Origin: Trichinella spiralis
Lineage: Eukaryota; Nematoda; Enoplea; Trichinellida; Trichinellidae
Direction: 5' to 3'
Assembly (NCBI GenBank): GCA_000181795.3
Contig: CM012954.1
Span: forward strand, 16,877,443-16,941,442
DNA: 64,000 nucleotides
Below, piece after piece: positions 37,201 through 51,500 of the stretch. Under the pieces are notes generated by a model, which did not search any database, was not told the DNA's origin, and worked only from the letters and a program-made list of their open reading frames with translations. The stretch's first letter is position 1. Each line of letters opens with the position of its first letter. A program made the translations under genes and the position numbers.

Positions 37201-38190
37201 AACTTACTCCTCTGGTGTCATCCAAGTGCGGCGTTCTTCGATACAAATCTGTGCGAAAAATGCATAATTCCAATAGAACGACGGTGTGGGACGTTTGTAA
37301 GGAATAAAATTAAAATTAATTAATTTTTTTTCTTTTTTATTCAGAGATATTGGTAAAAATGCAAAAATTATCAAATTTTTCAATTCTCACGCAATTCTAC
37401 AAAGAACGGATGGATGTAAAATTTTCTGTGCACTTCCAATTTTCCCGTTCGCTCTCCTTAAATTTTGTCAAGCGTGTCAATGGGATAGAGCATTACGATT
37501 ATGCAATCAACTGGAAGTAATTAAATATAGAAATCTAATTTAGAAGGGAAAAAATGAAAAATTGCATCTGCTAATAGACTGATAAATTATGGGCAACATT
37601 GGCAGTGGAATCAACGCTGAAGAAGAAATTGGACGTGGCCGTTATCGCTTATGCAAAGCTAAATGAAGTGACAAATCAATTTGATATTTCAAAAGGATAA
37701 TTTATTCGTAATGTTTAAGGTAGAAAAGGTTTCATTTATAAACGAGATTTTATCAAACCCCTCTCGAGATTGGCTGAATGAAGCTCATACCACACTGCTG
37801 CTTGGAGATGTAACAAAAGCAGAGCAGATGTTATTACAAAAAAGAAGCTTTCTCAATGCAATAATGTTAAATGTGCATCTCAATCGTTGGCCCAGGTAAA
37901 GTGTTTCGAATAAAAAAACTTTAAATAAACCAAAATAATCCTTACATTTAGAGCGTTGGATATTGCTTTAAAAAATAAAGTTTACGTTGATGTAGTTGCC
38001 GGTCTGAGGCAAAAATATTTGGAAGAAGAGAATAAGCCTGAAACGATAAATTCTTTTCTGCAGTTAGAAGACACAGTACATCTGGAACACTGTAAAAACG
38101 ATAATTCAAATGCTTAAAAATTGAAATTATTTTCAGGTACACGTCGACTTGGCCGATATACAAAAGAAGATCAGCATGGCAGAAATTTGA
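34244..38190 (+). CDS. IFT80: IFT80 intraflagellar transport protein
   Basis: IFT-B complex subunit needed to build cilia. Fifteen exons: 34244-34514, 35116-35226, 35292-35563, 35626-35763, 36067-36191, 36281-36454, 36518-36589, 36642-36873, 36937-37072, 37136-37292, 37345-37516, 37578-37667, 37720-37895, 37952-38075, 38137-38190 (2304 nt, 767 aa; human 777). Start MRFEIVRKKE aligns with human MRLKISLLKE. Two WD40 propellers: SGRVEKIVNAHNGAVLSAEW, EDGNVKLWSRNG, VDWSPANNWIVSGGENGKIK, VWSPDGRWIAAGS and LTDGHAFYIYTYEGR. Then an alpha-helical tail with WDRALRLCNQLE and LRQKYLEE. Exon 3 ends at a GC donor. The end of exon 10 is ambiguous between two donors a few codons apart. Confidence 0.93.
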
Positions 38191-38550
38191 AAAAAAGGAA
38201 CAACTGTCTAATGTTAATGCAAAATAAAATTATATTAACCGGATGTTAGCCAAAAGTGTCAAAAAATATTTCAATATTCGAATCACAATCTGCTGCACAC
38301 GAAAATATAAAAAAATAAAAATGTTTTGATTTAAAGTTAAATATCAAAACGATATTATTAACATTTATATAGTAAAAGACTACTATATTAAATTAATGTT
38401 TTACTTACTATATCGAAATTGACGTTTCATTTACAGTATTAAACGTATGTACTTGATTAATGAAAATAAGTTACTCATTTTACAGTATACGGATAATTGT
38501 AATTAAAAATTCTTAACTGCGGCAGCTTGTGTTCGATTTTTTCGTTAAAA

Positions 38551-40756
<2,206 letters not shown>

Positions 40757-41812
40757 AACTGATTTTATTCATTTAATTTGTATGCATATTTTTGTTTAGT
40801 GGCAATAAAATTTTTTTGTGCGAATTGCTTGATATTAAAATTAATGATGCTACATAATTTACATTTACTGGAATTTCAGCACAAGAAGAACAAGCATTTT
40901 GATTCGACTTTTATTTCATCTCAAGTCGATATCAAAATATATTTAAAAGGAAGAATAGAACACACAGTTGTATGACAGTAATGATCAGGAAGAGATAACG
41001 CCGGATCACTTTTGACGCCCATTTTGGAGTAACCGAGTAGAACCAACGACATGCGACCGTCTCGAATTTATTCAGCTGAACCGACAACACTTTCTGGCAG
41101 CTGAAAATCGTCTGTTCAATCAGGTTATAATTTCTCCGCTGGCGACAACGGCGATTCCTCCGATACTTGACCATAACGTAACGACAAACGCAACGACAGA
41201 ATTTAAACCGATAAAATGAGCTAAAATTGTTTACGCATCATTTGCCCCAACTTAAAATTCTTACCTGCACATCATTTGCTAATTTCAAGAATGAATATGA
41301 ATTTATTCTATTTTAAAATAATTGGATGAAAATAATTTCATTATTGTTTTTACATAATTATTATTTCAATATTCTACTGTATTGTTACTGAGTAACCCAA
41401 AAAATTAACAAAAATCTATTCATGTATTATTTATTTCAACATTTTTCACATAATAAAATATTATTTTATATAATATTTTAATAAAAATGCCATTTGAAAT
41501 AATTTTCGATTAAATTAAATTCATTACGAACTTGTAAAAATTGCTCTTTCCTTTTACTATGATACAGTATGCCACATTTATAGTTTCCGTCGTCAAGTTG
41601 ATTAGTTTGCCAACTCTCGACAGGAAGTTTTTTCTTCAGCAACTATTTAAAACTTGTTTTTGAATTTATTTATTTTATTTTTACGTTTTACACTGATATT
41701 AAGTCATTTTTTTATTTTTCCGTCTTTCAGGTCATCGTTGAAGAAATATTCATCACATTATTTTTGAGCTGCCAAATTCGTTAGTCATAGGAAGTGAATT
41801 TGCGAAAAAGAA
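40757..41812. other. Spacer, PSMC2 to TPP2
   Basis: Holds PSMC2 3' flank, the possible small minus-strand gene at 40932-41174, and AT-rich DNA that should contain the TPP2 promoter. Confidence 0.5.
40932..41174 (-). CDS. Possible small membrane protein, unknown
   Basis: 80-aa open frame with an ATG start, richer in GC than the flanks (41000-41174). Very basic N-terminus (MVKYRRNRRCRQRRN), a central stretch with VACRWFYSVTPKWASKVIRR, and one C-terminal hydrophobic segment (YLFLIITVIQLCVLFFLLNIF). That layout fits a tail-anchored protein. No family recognised. It is antisense to the PSMC2 3' flank, and no splice or homology support is available, so it may be chance. Confidence 0.35.
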   Translation of the reverse strand: MVKYRRNRRCRQRRNYNLIEQTIFSCQKVLSVQLNKFETVACRWFYSVTPKWASKVIRRYLFLIITVIQLCVLFFLLNIF

Positions 41813-44800
41813 ATGGATCTTGATTTTGGTTCTGATTCAGAATTGTATTCCTTGTTTCATCGAATTCCAAGAGACGAAACTGAACTGAGTGAATTTCAAA
41901 AAAGCCATGCTGAATATGACGGTCGCGGTATTGTTATTGCTGTTTTGGATACTGGAATTGATCCATCTGCTCCTGGACTTCAGGTAAATTTGAATTTAAT
42001 TAATCTTCTGCTGAACAAGGTATTCGATGCGCGAGATTTATAATTGAACAAAATTTTATTTGTTAATTCCATTATTGATATACTAATTGTAAGTAAGCTG
42101 TAATTTGATTTTGCGCATAATTTGAATCGGATTGAAAGTTGAATGAACAATCTTAATGAAATATGTTCAGTTAAATAATTTCACATAAAAATAAACAAAT
42201 ACATTTTTCACTGATTTGAATTATTCATATTTTTGATTTAATTTGTACACTTTGTTTAGGTTACTTCACAAGGATCTCCAAAAATAATTGACATCGTTGA
42301 TTTAACTGGCTCAGGTGATGTGGATACGTCGACTAAGAAACGTGCACAAGATTCGGTTTTGATTGGTTTGACTGGTAGAAAATTACTGGTGTGTAAATTT
42401 GTTTCGGTTTTTTTCACTGAATTATTAAGTTGTTCATTTTTTAGATACCTTCGTCATGGCACAATCCCAGCGGCGAATATCATCTGGGTTTGAAAAATAT
42501 TTACGAATTATACCCGAAAAGTTTGAAAACGGAAATTAAAGCAAGCATTCTGATTTTTCTGTTTTGTTTTTGTTTGCTGGAAATCAAGTTAACGTTAGCT
42601 TTTTCTTTTTTTTCTCTTATTTTAGTCGGAAAAGAAGAAAAAAGAATGGACACCACTGCATCTTTTAGCAACGGCAGATATCGCTCGTTTGGTAGAAAAT
42701 TTTGAAAATAAAAATGGCATGGATCAAACAAAATATTCATTGGTCTGTTATACTGTGCTTTGGATGCAACGTTCGTATGATTGTTGCTTTTTCATTACTT
42801 TTTTTTCTACAGAAAACTCGTTTGGATAAGCAAGATTTAGATTCAGCTGAAAGTTTGTTGAAAGCTGTGGATGAAATGGAAGAATATGGGCCTGTGGCCG
42901 ATTGCATCGTTTTTCACAACGGAACGACTTGGGTGTATGTTTTAAGATTAATAATACTTATAATTATTGGATATAATTGGATTAATGAATGTTTTCAGAG
43001 CGTGTCTAGATACAACTTTTAAAGGTAATTTGTCCGAGTGTCGGTTGATGAGTAGTTACCGTGAAAAGCAAGAGTACGACACATTGACAAAACAAGGTTA
43101 ATAAATAGAAAAAAAAGTTGAGACTTTCAAAGAAATTACATAAATGTATTTTTAAAAAAATTAGATTTAATGGCATACAGCTTTAATATTTACAACAATG
43201 GTGATCTGTTGGAAATTTGCTGCAGTTTTGGTGAGTGAACAATTGTATTGTATATTGTCGAATTGTATAATTTTTTCGTAATTATTTTTAGCTGATCATG
43301 GCACTCACGTGGCCGGAATAGCAGCCGCTTATCATCCGGATGAACCTCATCGAAATGGTGCTGCGCCGGGGGCACAGCTAATCTCATTGCAAATTGGGGA
43401 TCATCGTTTGAAGGGTATCGAAACTGGCACGGCACTTTTAAGAGCTGTAAGCTGTTTGTTCGTTTGTGCTTTCACTTGTACAAATGGTCATTTTCATTTG
43501 CGTGCTTATGCATATTTTGTGTAATTGTAGATCAACTATTGTATCGAGCACAAAGTGCACATCATCAATTACAGTTTTGCCGAATCGACTCACTGGGAAG
43601 ATAATGGGTAATTTTTTTTAATTTTTGTTTTGAAATTGTGTGAAATTTATTGAATTGACTTCTGTTAAAAAAACAACATATAATAATAAATAACATAAAA
43701 TAAAACAGGAAAATTTTGGAAGCGATTCGTGATGCCGCATTTAATCATGATGTGATTTACGTAGCGGCCGCTGGTAATGAAGGACCGGCGTTGACCACTG
43801 TCGGATGTCCAGGAGGTTCTGTCGACGCATGCGTGGGTATGTTGGAACTTTTCAGCAAAAAATATATTCAAATTTGAAATTTGAAAAATTCCAGGTATCA
43901 CCGCTTATGTTAGTCCTGCAATGCGAGCGAAACTTTATTCTCTACGTGACAGACTTTCACCGATGGTTTATTCGTGGTCATCAAGGGGACCTTGGTGAGT
44001 TTAATTTTTGTTGTATTTAATGTTAAAATGGTGTGTAATTTTATTCTTCAGTTCGGACGGCTTTTGTGGAGTGTCAGTTTGTGCTCCTGGTGCCGCGATA
44101 ACGTGCGTGCCGAGATGGTCTCGCTCCAGCTATCAGTTGTTCAATGGAACATCGATGAGTTCACCAAACGCTGCTGGCTCTATAGGTGATTTTTAATTTT
44201 GAAAAAACTATTTTTTTTCTAAATCTGAATTATATTTATCATCTTGGCAATATTCAAAAAAAATTTTTTCAGCTTGTATTTTGTCTGGCTTGTCTGACAG
44301 AACGGCCGTTTCACCGACCATGGTCAAGCTTGCAATTGAAAACACTGCCAAACCGTTGGAAGACATCGACGACGGGTGTAAATTAGCTTCTGGTCGGGGT
44401 CTACTTCGCGTAAGTTATGGTTGTTGTTGATTTTCATTTTTTTTCTTATTAATAATTAATTGATCTGAAAATTTGCCTATGCTGAATGGAAAAAATGATG
44501 TTCAGGTAACAGAGGCGTTCAATTATTTGGAACGTTTTGCGTCGAAATTGGAACGCCATGTCCACTACACGGTCAAAGTTGGTGACAATGATCGTGGAAT
44601 TTATTTTCGTGAATTAGCCGAAGTGGAGCAAGTCCATTTGATCACCGTCAACGTGAAGCCGGTATTTAGCGAAAAAGCTGGTAATTTTTTTTTAATTTCT
44701 ATTTGATTTGCTGAACATATTTGTTTAAATTATTATTATTATTATTACTGGCGTTTTTTTTATTTTGCAGAAGCAACAGCGATGGCGTCGTTTAATAAAG

Positions 44801-45646
44801 TATTTTTGATTCGTTGCTCGAGCGGGGATTGGATCACTGCTCCCGCTTCGATTGATGTTGCTTACTCTGGGAAAAGTTTCAAAATTCGCGTTGATCCTCG
44901 TGGTTTACAAGCAGGCCATGTCCATAATACTGAAGTATGATTATGCATTTTTGAATTTCAATGAATCTGCATATTTATTTATTTTTATTTTAAGCTTCTG
45001 GGGTTTGATTTGAGCATGTACGAAGCAGGGCCGATGTTTTCGGTTCCAGTTACTGTAGCCGTACCTCTGCAATGCCAGGAGGCAACTTTGCCGACGATTA
45101 ATTTTCAACGAATACTGCTCAGCCCAACTTTGTGTCGGAGGAGATTTTTGCACGTACCAAAGGATTGCAATTGGGCAGGTTAATAATTAATAACATTGAA
45201 CATTTTCTTTTCTTTTATTCTATTCTTTTTATTCATGTATTTTTTAGTGTTGTCATTTCGAGTGGAAAAATGTGATCCACTTGCTCAAATGGTCTTTCAC
45301 TCTGTGCAGAGGGTTCCACATCAAAGTTTTCATTTGAATGAAGATCACAAAGTATTCTAATTTCTTGCTTCTTTTTAAAAACATTATTATTCACATTGTA
45401 ATTTAATTTTTTTCTTTTTTTTCTACAACTAAAGCAATTCAGTCTTTCGCCTGGAATTCAATATACACACGAATTTCCAGTAGTGCAGGATAGAACTGTA
45501 GAAATATGTTTGGCAAAATATTGGGCATCCAGTGGTGAAGTAGTGCTCGAAAATTGTAGCATCAGTTTTCATGGTATTGTGCCTATTCCAAGTGTTATTT
45601 CATGGGTAATAAATTAGTGTTGCTCTTTTTTTGTTCATTCTAACAA

Positions 45647-45704
<58 letters not shown>

Positions 45705-48136
45705 ATATTCTCATCAGCATCGCATACAATTATGTGTTATTTGTTTTTCAGGAAAAGTGTTCTCCAGTATACAAGTTAATGGTGAAATGTGGACCGCGTG
45801 CAGAAAAATTTCAGCCCATAATGAATTTGAAAAGCATCACCGTACCGTTGAAGTAGCTTTAATTGGCTTAGTTGATAGAAGCAACTTTTGGAAATTGTGA
45901 TGCGATTGAAAATTATGTAAAATGCAATTTTTTTTTCAGACCCATAAAACAAGAACTTCGACCCATGGGTCCCCGGGATTTGTTTTACGATGGCAAGCAA
46001 ACTTATCAATTGTTGATGACGTACAAATTTCAAATTGAAAAATCTTGCATTGTGACACCGAACGTGCCACTCCTATCAGAGCATTTGTACGAAAGCGATT
46101 ATTGCGGTTACATGTGGAGTATATACGACATCAACAACGCGTACATGTTCTCCGGTGGTAGTTATCCGGATCGGGTGAGGCGAGATTTTAGTTGTTGTTG
46201 TCTCGAGTTCAGTATATTAAATTGATTTCAGTTTTCAACGAAATTAGAAGAAGGCGAGTACAGTATGATTTTGCAAGTTCGCCATTACTGCAAGGATGCT
46301 CTTGAACAAGCGAAAGGCACTCTAGCAAGTGTCAATTGTAAATTGGCTTCACCAATTGCGGTCGACAGCTATGAAAGCTGGCCGTCGTGCAAGAATGCGG
46401 AAAAGTTCACTTCTTGTTTGCTGCAACGTGGCCAGATGAAAGCAGTCTATTTTTCCTTTCCCACTATTGAAAAGTAACTACTACTATTACTACTGTTCGT
46501 GATGATTAATTAATTAATTATTTTCAGTTTGCCAATTCACGCCAGTGCTGGCAGTTTTCTGTGCGGTCATTTGGTGTTGTCGAGATGCGAATTGACCAAA
46601 ACTACTTTGCCAGTGACGTTCGACGTGAAACTTTATACGCAAATGGATATGCCGAAGAAGAAGAAGAAAAGCTTGACTCTGGTTCCAGATGTGGAAAGGA
46701 AGATTAGCAGTTTTTCAGTCGACGGTACGATGTCGTCGTTGTTTGCTTTTTTTTGTCTCTTTATTATTTATTGTACTTCACTGTGGATTTTTCAAAATTT
46801 GTTTTCTACAGAACTCATGTATCGTTACAAAGTTTGGCTGATGGCTAGACGAGGATTGGCTGCGTCAAATTTGCTTTATGCAGAATTGGTAGAACAAGAA
46901 GGTGGTGATGTTGTCTACTGTACGTTGACGCGTCTGATATACTTAATGAAATATGTATGTTGTTGTTTCTTTTATCTTTTGACTTTATACAATTTTCTCT
47001 CATGTTATGATAAATATTGACGAGTAATTTTTGTCTCTCTATCAGCAAATGGCTGGTTATCAACAAGAAGTTTACAATCTGTCGGTAAAATTGTTGAATC
47101 TGATTGATCGAAATCAGCTTATTGTATTTTTCGGTGGTAACCGAGATTTAGACCCAGACTGGACGAAGAAAAAAAAGTGAGTATGCAAAAAATATATATA
47201 TATGTTTCATATTGTATATTATTAACATGTTTCAGCAAAATGGAATATTTGAAAACCGCCACGTTGGTGGCATTGTTTGCAAAAGGTACTGTAATATTGT
47301 CGATGATAAGGAAAAATTTGGACCAGAAACTGGCCGACGTATTCGTTGCATACGGTGCGTTGGAATTTCCAAAAGTGCTGCACGACGCTTCAGGAATGTA
47401 CTTTGGTGACTCGACATTCAGCACTGATGAGTCGTCCACGTCGAACGGTTCTTCGGAGAAGGAGGACAATGAAATGTCGTCTGTTGAAGCCCAAACGCAA
47501 GAGGGAACAAGTGAAAAGAAGAATTCCGAAAATGCCGAAGAACCAAAACCTGACAATTGGTATGCATCTTTCAAAATATGCGACGTCGAAGCGATTCTTT
47601 TGGAGATGCTTCAACTGGTCGACATGGATCATCCACTTGTACGTATTTCAAATGTGTACAATGATGCAAATGGACTTCAATTAGCTTGTTGTCTTTTTTA
47701 TGGTAATTTGAATTTTATTTAGCTCGTACCATTCTGTTGCAATTACGCCATCTATACTGGTCGCTATTTTTGGGCTGTCGCCTTATTGGAAAAGCTGTTG
47801 AAAGAGGATCCAAAACGCAAGGAATTGAAAGCTTTGAAAGTTTCGGTATTTTCAATTCATTTTTTTGCTTCAAATTATTTTCTGCTATTCACAAATTTTA
47901 TGATACAAATCAATAACCTAAAAGTTATTTATTATCACAGTTGACAATTCGAATGATTTTTGACGTTTTCTTAGCATTAGAAAGTGGACTTTTCAACGAG
48001 ATATTGTTTAATTGATTGATTGATTAATTTATTGTTTGTTTTTTAGCTGATTCAAAAAATTGGATGGTTCCACGTTGCGGATAACTTGATCAATGGTATT
48101 TTGGTCAAGCATCCGCCTTCGCAGAGACTGTTGTAA
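41813..48136 (+). CDS. TPP2: Tripeptidyl peptidase II
   Basis: Giant cytosolic subtilisin-type peptidase that removes tripeptides from proteasome products. Over 20 exons; early ones are 41813-41983, 42260-42388, 42445-42540, 42626-42742, 42813-42934, 42999-43096, 43165-43230, 43292-43446, 43531-43607, 43709-43836, 43895-43994. Catalytic Asp in [18 protein letters not shown], His in [15 protein letters not shown] (about 43293-43340), oxyanion Asn in [17 protein letters not shown], Ser in [10 protein letters not shown] (about 44140-44170). The TPP2-specific insert between Asp and His is present. The C-terminal region ends at PSQRLL. Exon 3 ends at a GC donor (gcaagc). An intron at 45607-45750 holds a long TA tract. 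Exact boundaries after 44185 were not all fixed. The family is about 1250 aa. Confidence 0.95.
45650..45700. repeat. (TA)n microsatellite in a TPP2 intron
   Basis: About 25 uninterrupted TA units inside an intron of TPP2, between exons ending near 45606 and starting near 45752. Confidence 0.95.
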
Positions 48137-48992
48137 TCGATATTGTGAAAATGGTCAATGGTTGTTTTCCATACTGATTTTCCTTTCGTTTGTTTGTTTT
48201 TTATATTTATAATTTTTTCGTGCTGATACAAATTTTTAGTATGATTCGATTCTTGAAAAATTTTCTTCCATCTTCTCCATAACTACTGAATTTTTTGCTT
48301 TGTTGGAAACAAAGTTATGGATAATTTTGTCACTGAGAGTAGGAAAATGATTTCATAATTGAATTTCATTTATGATATAGGAATGATGTTTCTTTGTCAT
48401 TTTGGATTATTCATTATTATTATTATTGTTGTTGTTGTTGTTTATTTATTTTAGGTTAATCAGTCGATATCAGTTTGATGTTGGCATGGAATGCCATTTT
48501 GCAAACAACAATTTAAAAAAAGTATATTTTTTTCTTCAGTTCAGTCAGAAATTGCTGAGCTTGAAAAGTCATTTGTAATTTGCCCAACACTTTATTGTGT
48601 AATTCAAGGCTGTTCAATTTGTGAATGAAAACCACAGAGCGATGTTTGTTCTTTTATTAATGATCAATTTTTTTAGGGAAATGATAAAAATAAAATTAAT
48701 ATTCTCTTAATAAAATGTAACGAAATGAATCGTAAAAATTGGTCAGTTGTTCATTCAGTTGCTATATACTTTTAAGCAAATTTCAGAACAGTGTTTGGAA
48801 GAATTATTTTTCATTTTACGATTGAACAACAACATTCAAAACAGTTGTTAATTGATAAATTGTTTTTCAGCATTTTATACATGCACATATAGATTATTTT
48901 ATTTTGCAGTTAGCATGCAAGTTTACTGCAGTGTCGAGGATTAATTTTCGTACAGTGAGAAAAAGAAGCACAAAAACTAAGACTGCTTATCA
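48137..48992. other. Convergent 3' ends, TPP2 and synapsin
   Basis: AT-rich 3' UTR and spacer DNA, with TTG/TTA runs near 48415-48450. No gene seen. Confidence 0.5.
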
Positions 48993-51500
48993 TCACATGT
49001 CACCGAATATTCCAGCAAATGTTTTTTTCAAATTGCTCATGGTATCGTCGACACCGGTCGATTCGTCTCGCACTATGCTGTTCTGTTGAGAAAGTTGGCG
49101 TTGTATGGCTTGTGCATTGGCTGGCCTCGCCGGTACTGGGGGAGGGGCGTGGCCGGTTGGTTGCACCGGATTTTTGGCAACGGCAGCGTCGATCGATGCG
49201 TTGTTAATCGAATCACCTCTTGCACTGCTCACCTTAGCCGGAGTTTCGTGTTTGATGAAATTCTGCGGCGATGCAGAGCCCATGCTTTCCTTTCTTCTGA
49301 AAGTTAACCACATCATATATTATCCGTGAGTGAACATTATTCATATTCATTATTTACTGTTGCGCTTGCTTCAAGTTCAGGATGTGATTGATTTTGTGAA
49401 CAACCAACTCTGCAATTTGTTTCCTGTCCTCTTCTTGGGTGTCACCTAACAGTGGAAAAGTGCAATCGTTCATCTGAAATCGAAATTGCATTTTGAATTG
49501 GCAATTTCAGAAGAAAAAAAGAAGAACCCTCGTCTCGCAACCTCGTATATGTATTCTTTTCCATCTTTGCCGACCACCGCAGCAATGGAACACATGTCCA
49601 ATCCGCCGAACATTTTCGACGCTTCGGATATCCATTCTCTGTGCCTTCAAATGCAGCAAATTGCAAGCGTTTTGAATTGAAATAATTTTCACCAATCACC
49701 GGCATAACTCACCGATCTGTCAAAGCTACTTGCTCTAACATTGAAGCACTCGTGTTCGTTTTCCAAGCACTTCCTATACCTTTCCTTCTGCAAAATTATA
49801 CATTATTATTATTATTGCTGATGGCAGTTTAAGATCGCAAACTCACACGAAAGCTTTGCAATGTGGACCGATTTTTTGTATCACAATGTCATATTTTGCG
49901 TCAACGAAAGGCTCAGTAGTGTAATAAGTGCTCAAAATGGAAATCATGCTGGACAATTCTTCCAATTGATCAGCCATGTTCACTTTGACCTTTCAATTTA
50001 ATTATCAACTGAATTGAAATAAAATTGCAATACGAATTGCTCATTTGCATACTTTTCCAGCACCTTTGTACGTTTGACCAACTTTAATCACACTCGGAAG
50101 TCGAATAACTGCTTTGCAAAGATCTGGCTGATTGAAAGCGTAGAGCTGTTCAATAAGAGGGAACCGATCGGGACCTAGTCGTCGTTGCAGCATCAGCATG
50201 TGAGAAAACTGAACAAATAAGCAGCAACAACAATAACAGCAGTAGTGGAAATTTGTGTACAAAATTAAAATTAAGCATACGTACAACCCACGGTTTGTCG
50301 GCAAAGTTGTAAATACTGTGCAAGGTGTTCAAACTGGGAATTGCTCCATAAAGCATGCCCATGATAATTGGCCTCCAGTCGGTATTCAACTCTTTGACAG
50401 GTTGTCGAATTAGTACAAAATCTGGTCTGAACGGTCGACCACCAGCTTCCACTAAGCAACCACTTGGATCACTTTGCGAAAGGATGGATATTTTGCTGAA
50501 CTCTGTCTACCAAAGTGAAATGATAATTATTAATTAATTAATTAATTGATCAATTAATTGGTAGGCATTGAAATGAACTGAACAACAAGCGCTACCTGCT
50601 CAACACGAAGATTGCAATCGCCGAGTACTTTACGTCCACGAAAATACTTTGACCTGCACAATGGAAAATGTGAATAGAAAAATGATTCAACATAAACTTA
50701 AAAGGTTATTAAGACGTGCTGAATGGAGAATAAAATTTTAACACAATGCATCTGCAGATTTGTAATACAGATGAGAGAGGCAAATCAATAGCGGCAATTA
50801 TTTTAATGAATCAAACAAGACAATTCTGAACAGCTCACCAGTCAACACATTGGTTGTCAATGATTAGCAAACATTTCGAGTTCTCTTTGGACATTGACAT
50901 TTGACGAGGGCTGGCGGCATGTAAGATGCTTTTCGTGATGCCCTGCATCAACGATGTGGCATGCGGTTGTCGAGCAGGCGACGTCGGCGCGCTACAAAAT
51001 AAAAGGAAGATTTAAATTTTTCAAATAATTTAAATCACCATTATTCTTTTGATATTACACTTTTCCAATTGCATATCTTATATGTATTATGCAAAAGTTA
51101 AATTAACACGAACAACAAGACACACATCTTTACCAAACATATCATATATCCCTGATTGATCTTCATAGCAACCAAATTCAATTTTTCTCATTTTTTGGCA
51201 ATAAATATATAATATGTGTGCATTATATGGAATGGTTTTGTTTCAAATTTAATGTAATGAAAAGTTATTAAAATTAATAATAAACCTTGTTGCAAAATTT
51301 GACCGTCTGACATTCAACTGTTCATTGGTAAGATGCAATCCTTGTTGTTGTTGTTGTTGGGCTGCAACGGCTGCCGACTGATCGCCTGGTCTGTGCAAAA
51401 AGTCGTCATCCACGTCATCAGTAAGATCGCTTGATGAAAAGCGACGCTTCAAAAAACTGACACCTTGGGTAAAGCTGTCCTTGAAGGCGTTGAAATTCAT
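48993..51500 (-). CDS. Synapsin
   Basis: Neuronal protein that coats synaptic vesicles. Ten coding exons: 51286-51500, 50839-50991, 50596-50653, 50285-50506, 50053-50208, 49847-49989, 49713-49787, 49542-49638, 49358-49473, 48993-49296 (1539 nt, 512 aa). Domain A-like start with FLKRRFSSSD, a kinase-type RRxS site. Central domain C of ATP-grasp fold: CLLIIDNQCVDWSKYFRGRK, FRPDFVLIRQ, IPSLNTLHSIYNFADKPWV, VGQTYKGAGKVKV, DIVIQKIGPHCKAF, EASKMFGGLDMCSIAAVVGK and FPLLGDTQEEDRKQIAELV. Pro/Ser-rich linker, then NLKKTFAGIFGDM, like the domain E end of vertebrate a-isoforms. A polyQ run follows domain A. A splice acceptor at 51517 marks an untranslated upstream exon. Confidence 0.95.

Noticed and set aside
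47119-47632. Alternative frames of up to 151 aa on both strands
   Set aside because: They overlap the TPP2 exon that encodes AKMEYLKTA and the following acidic linker in the correct frame.
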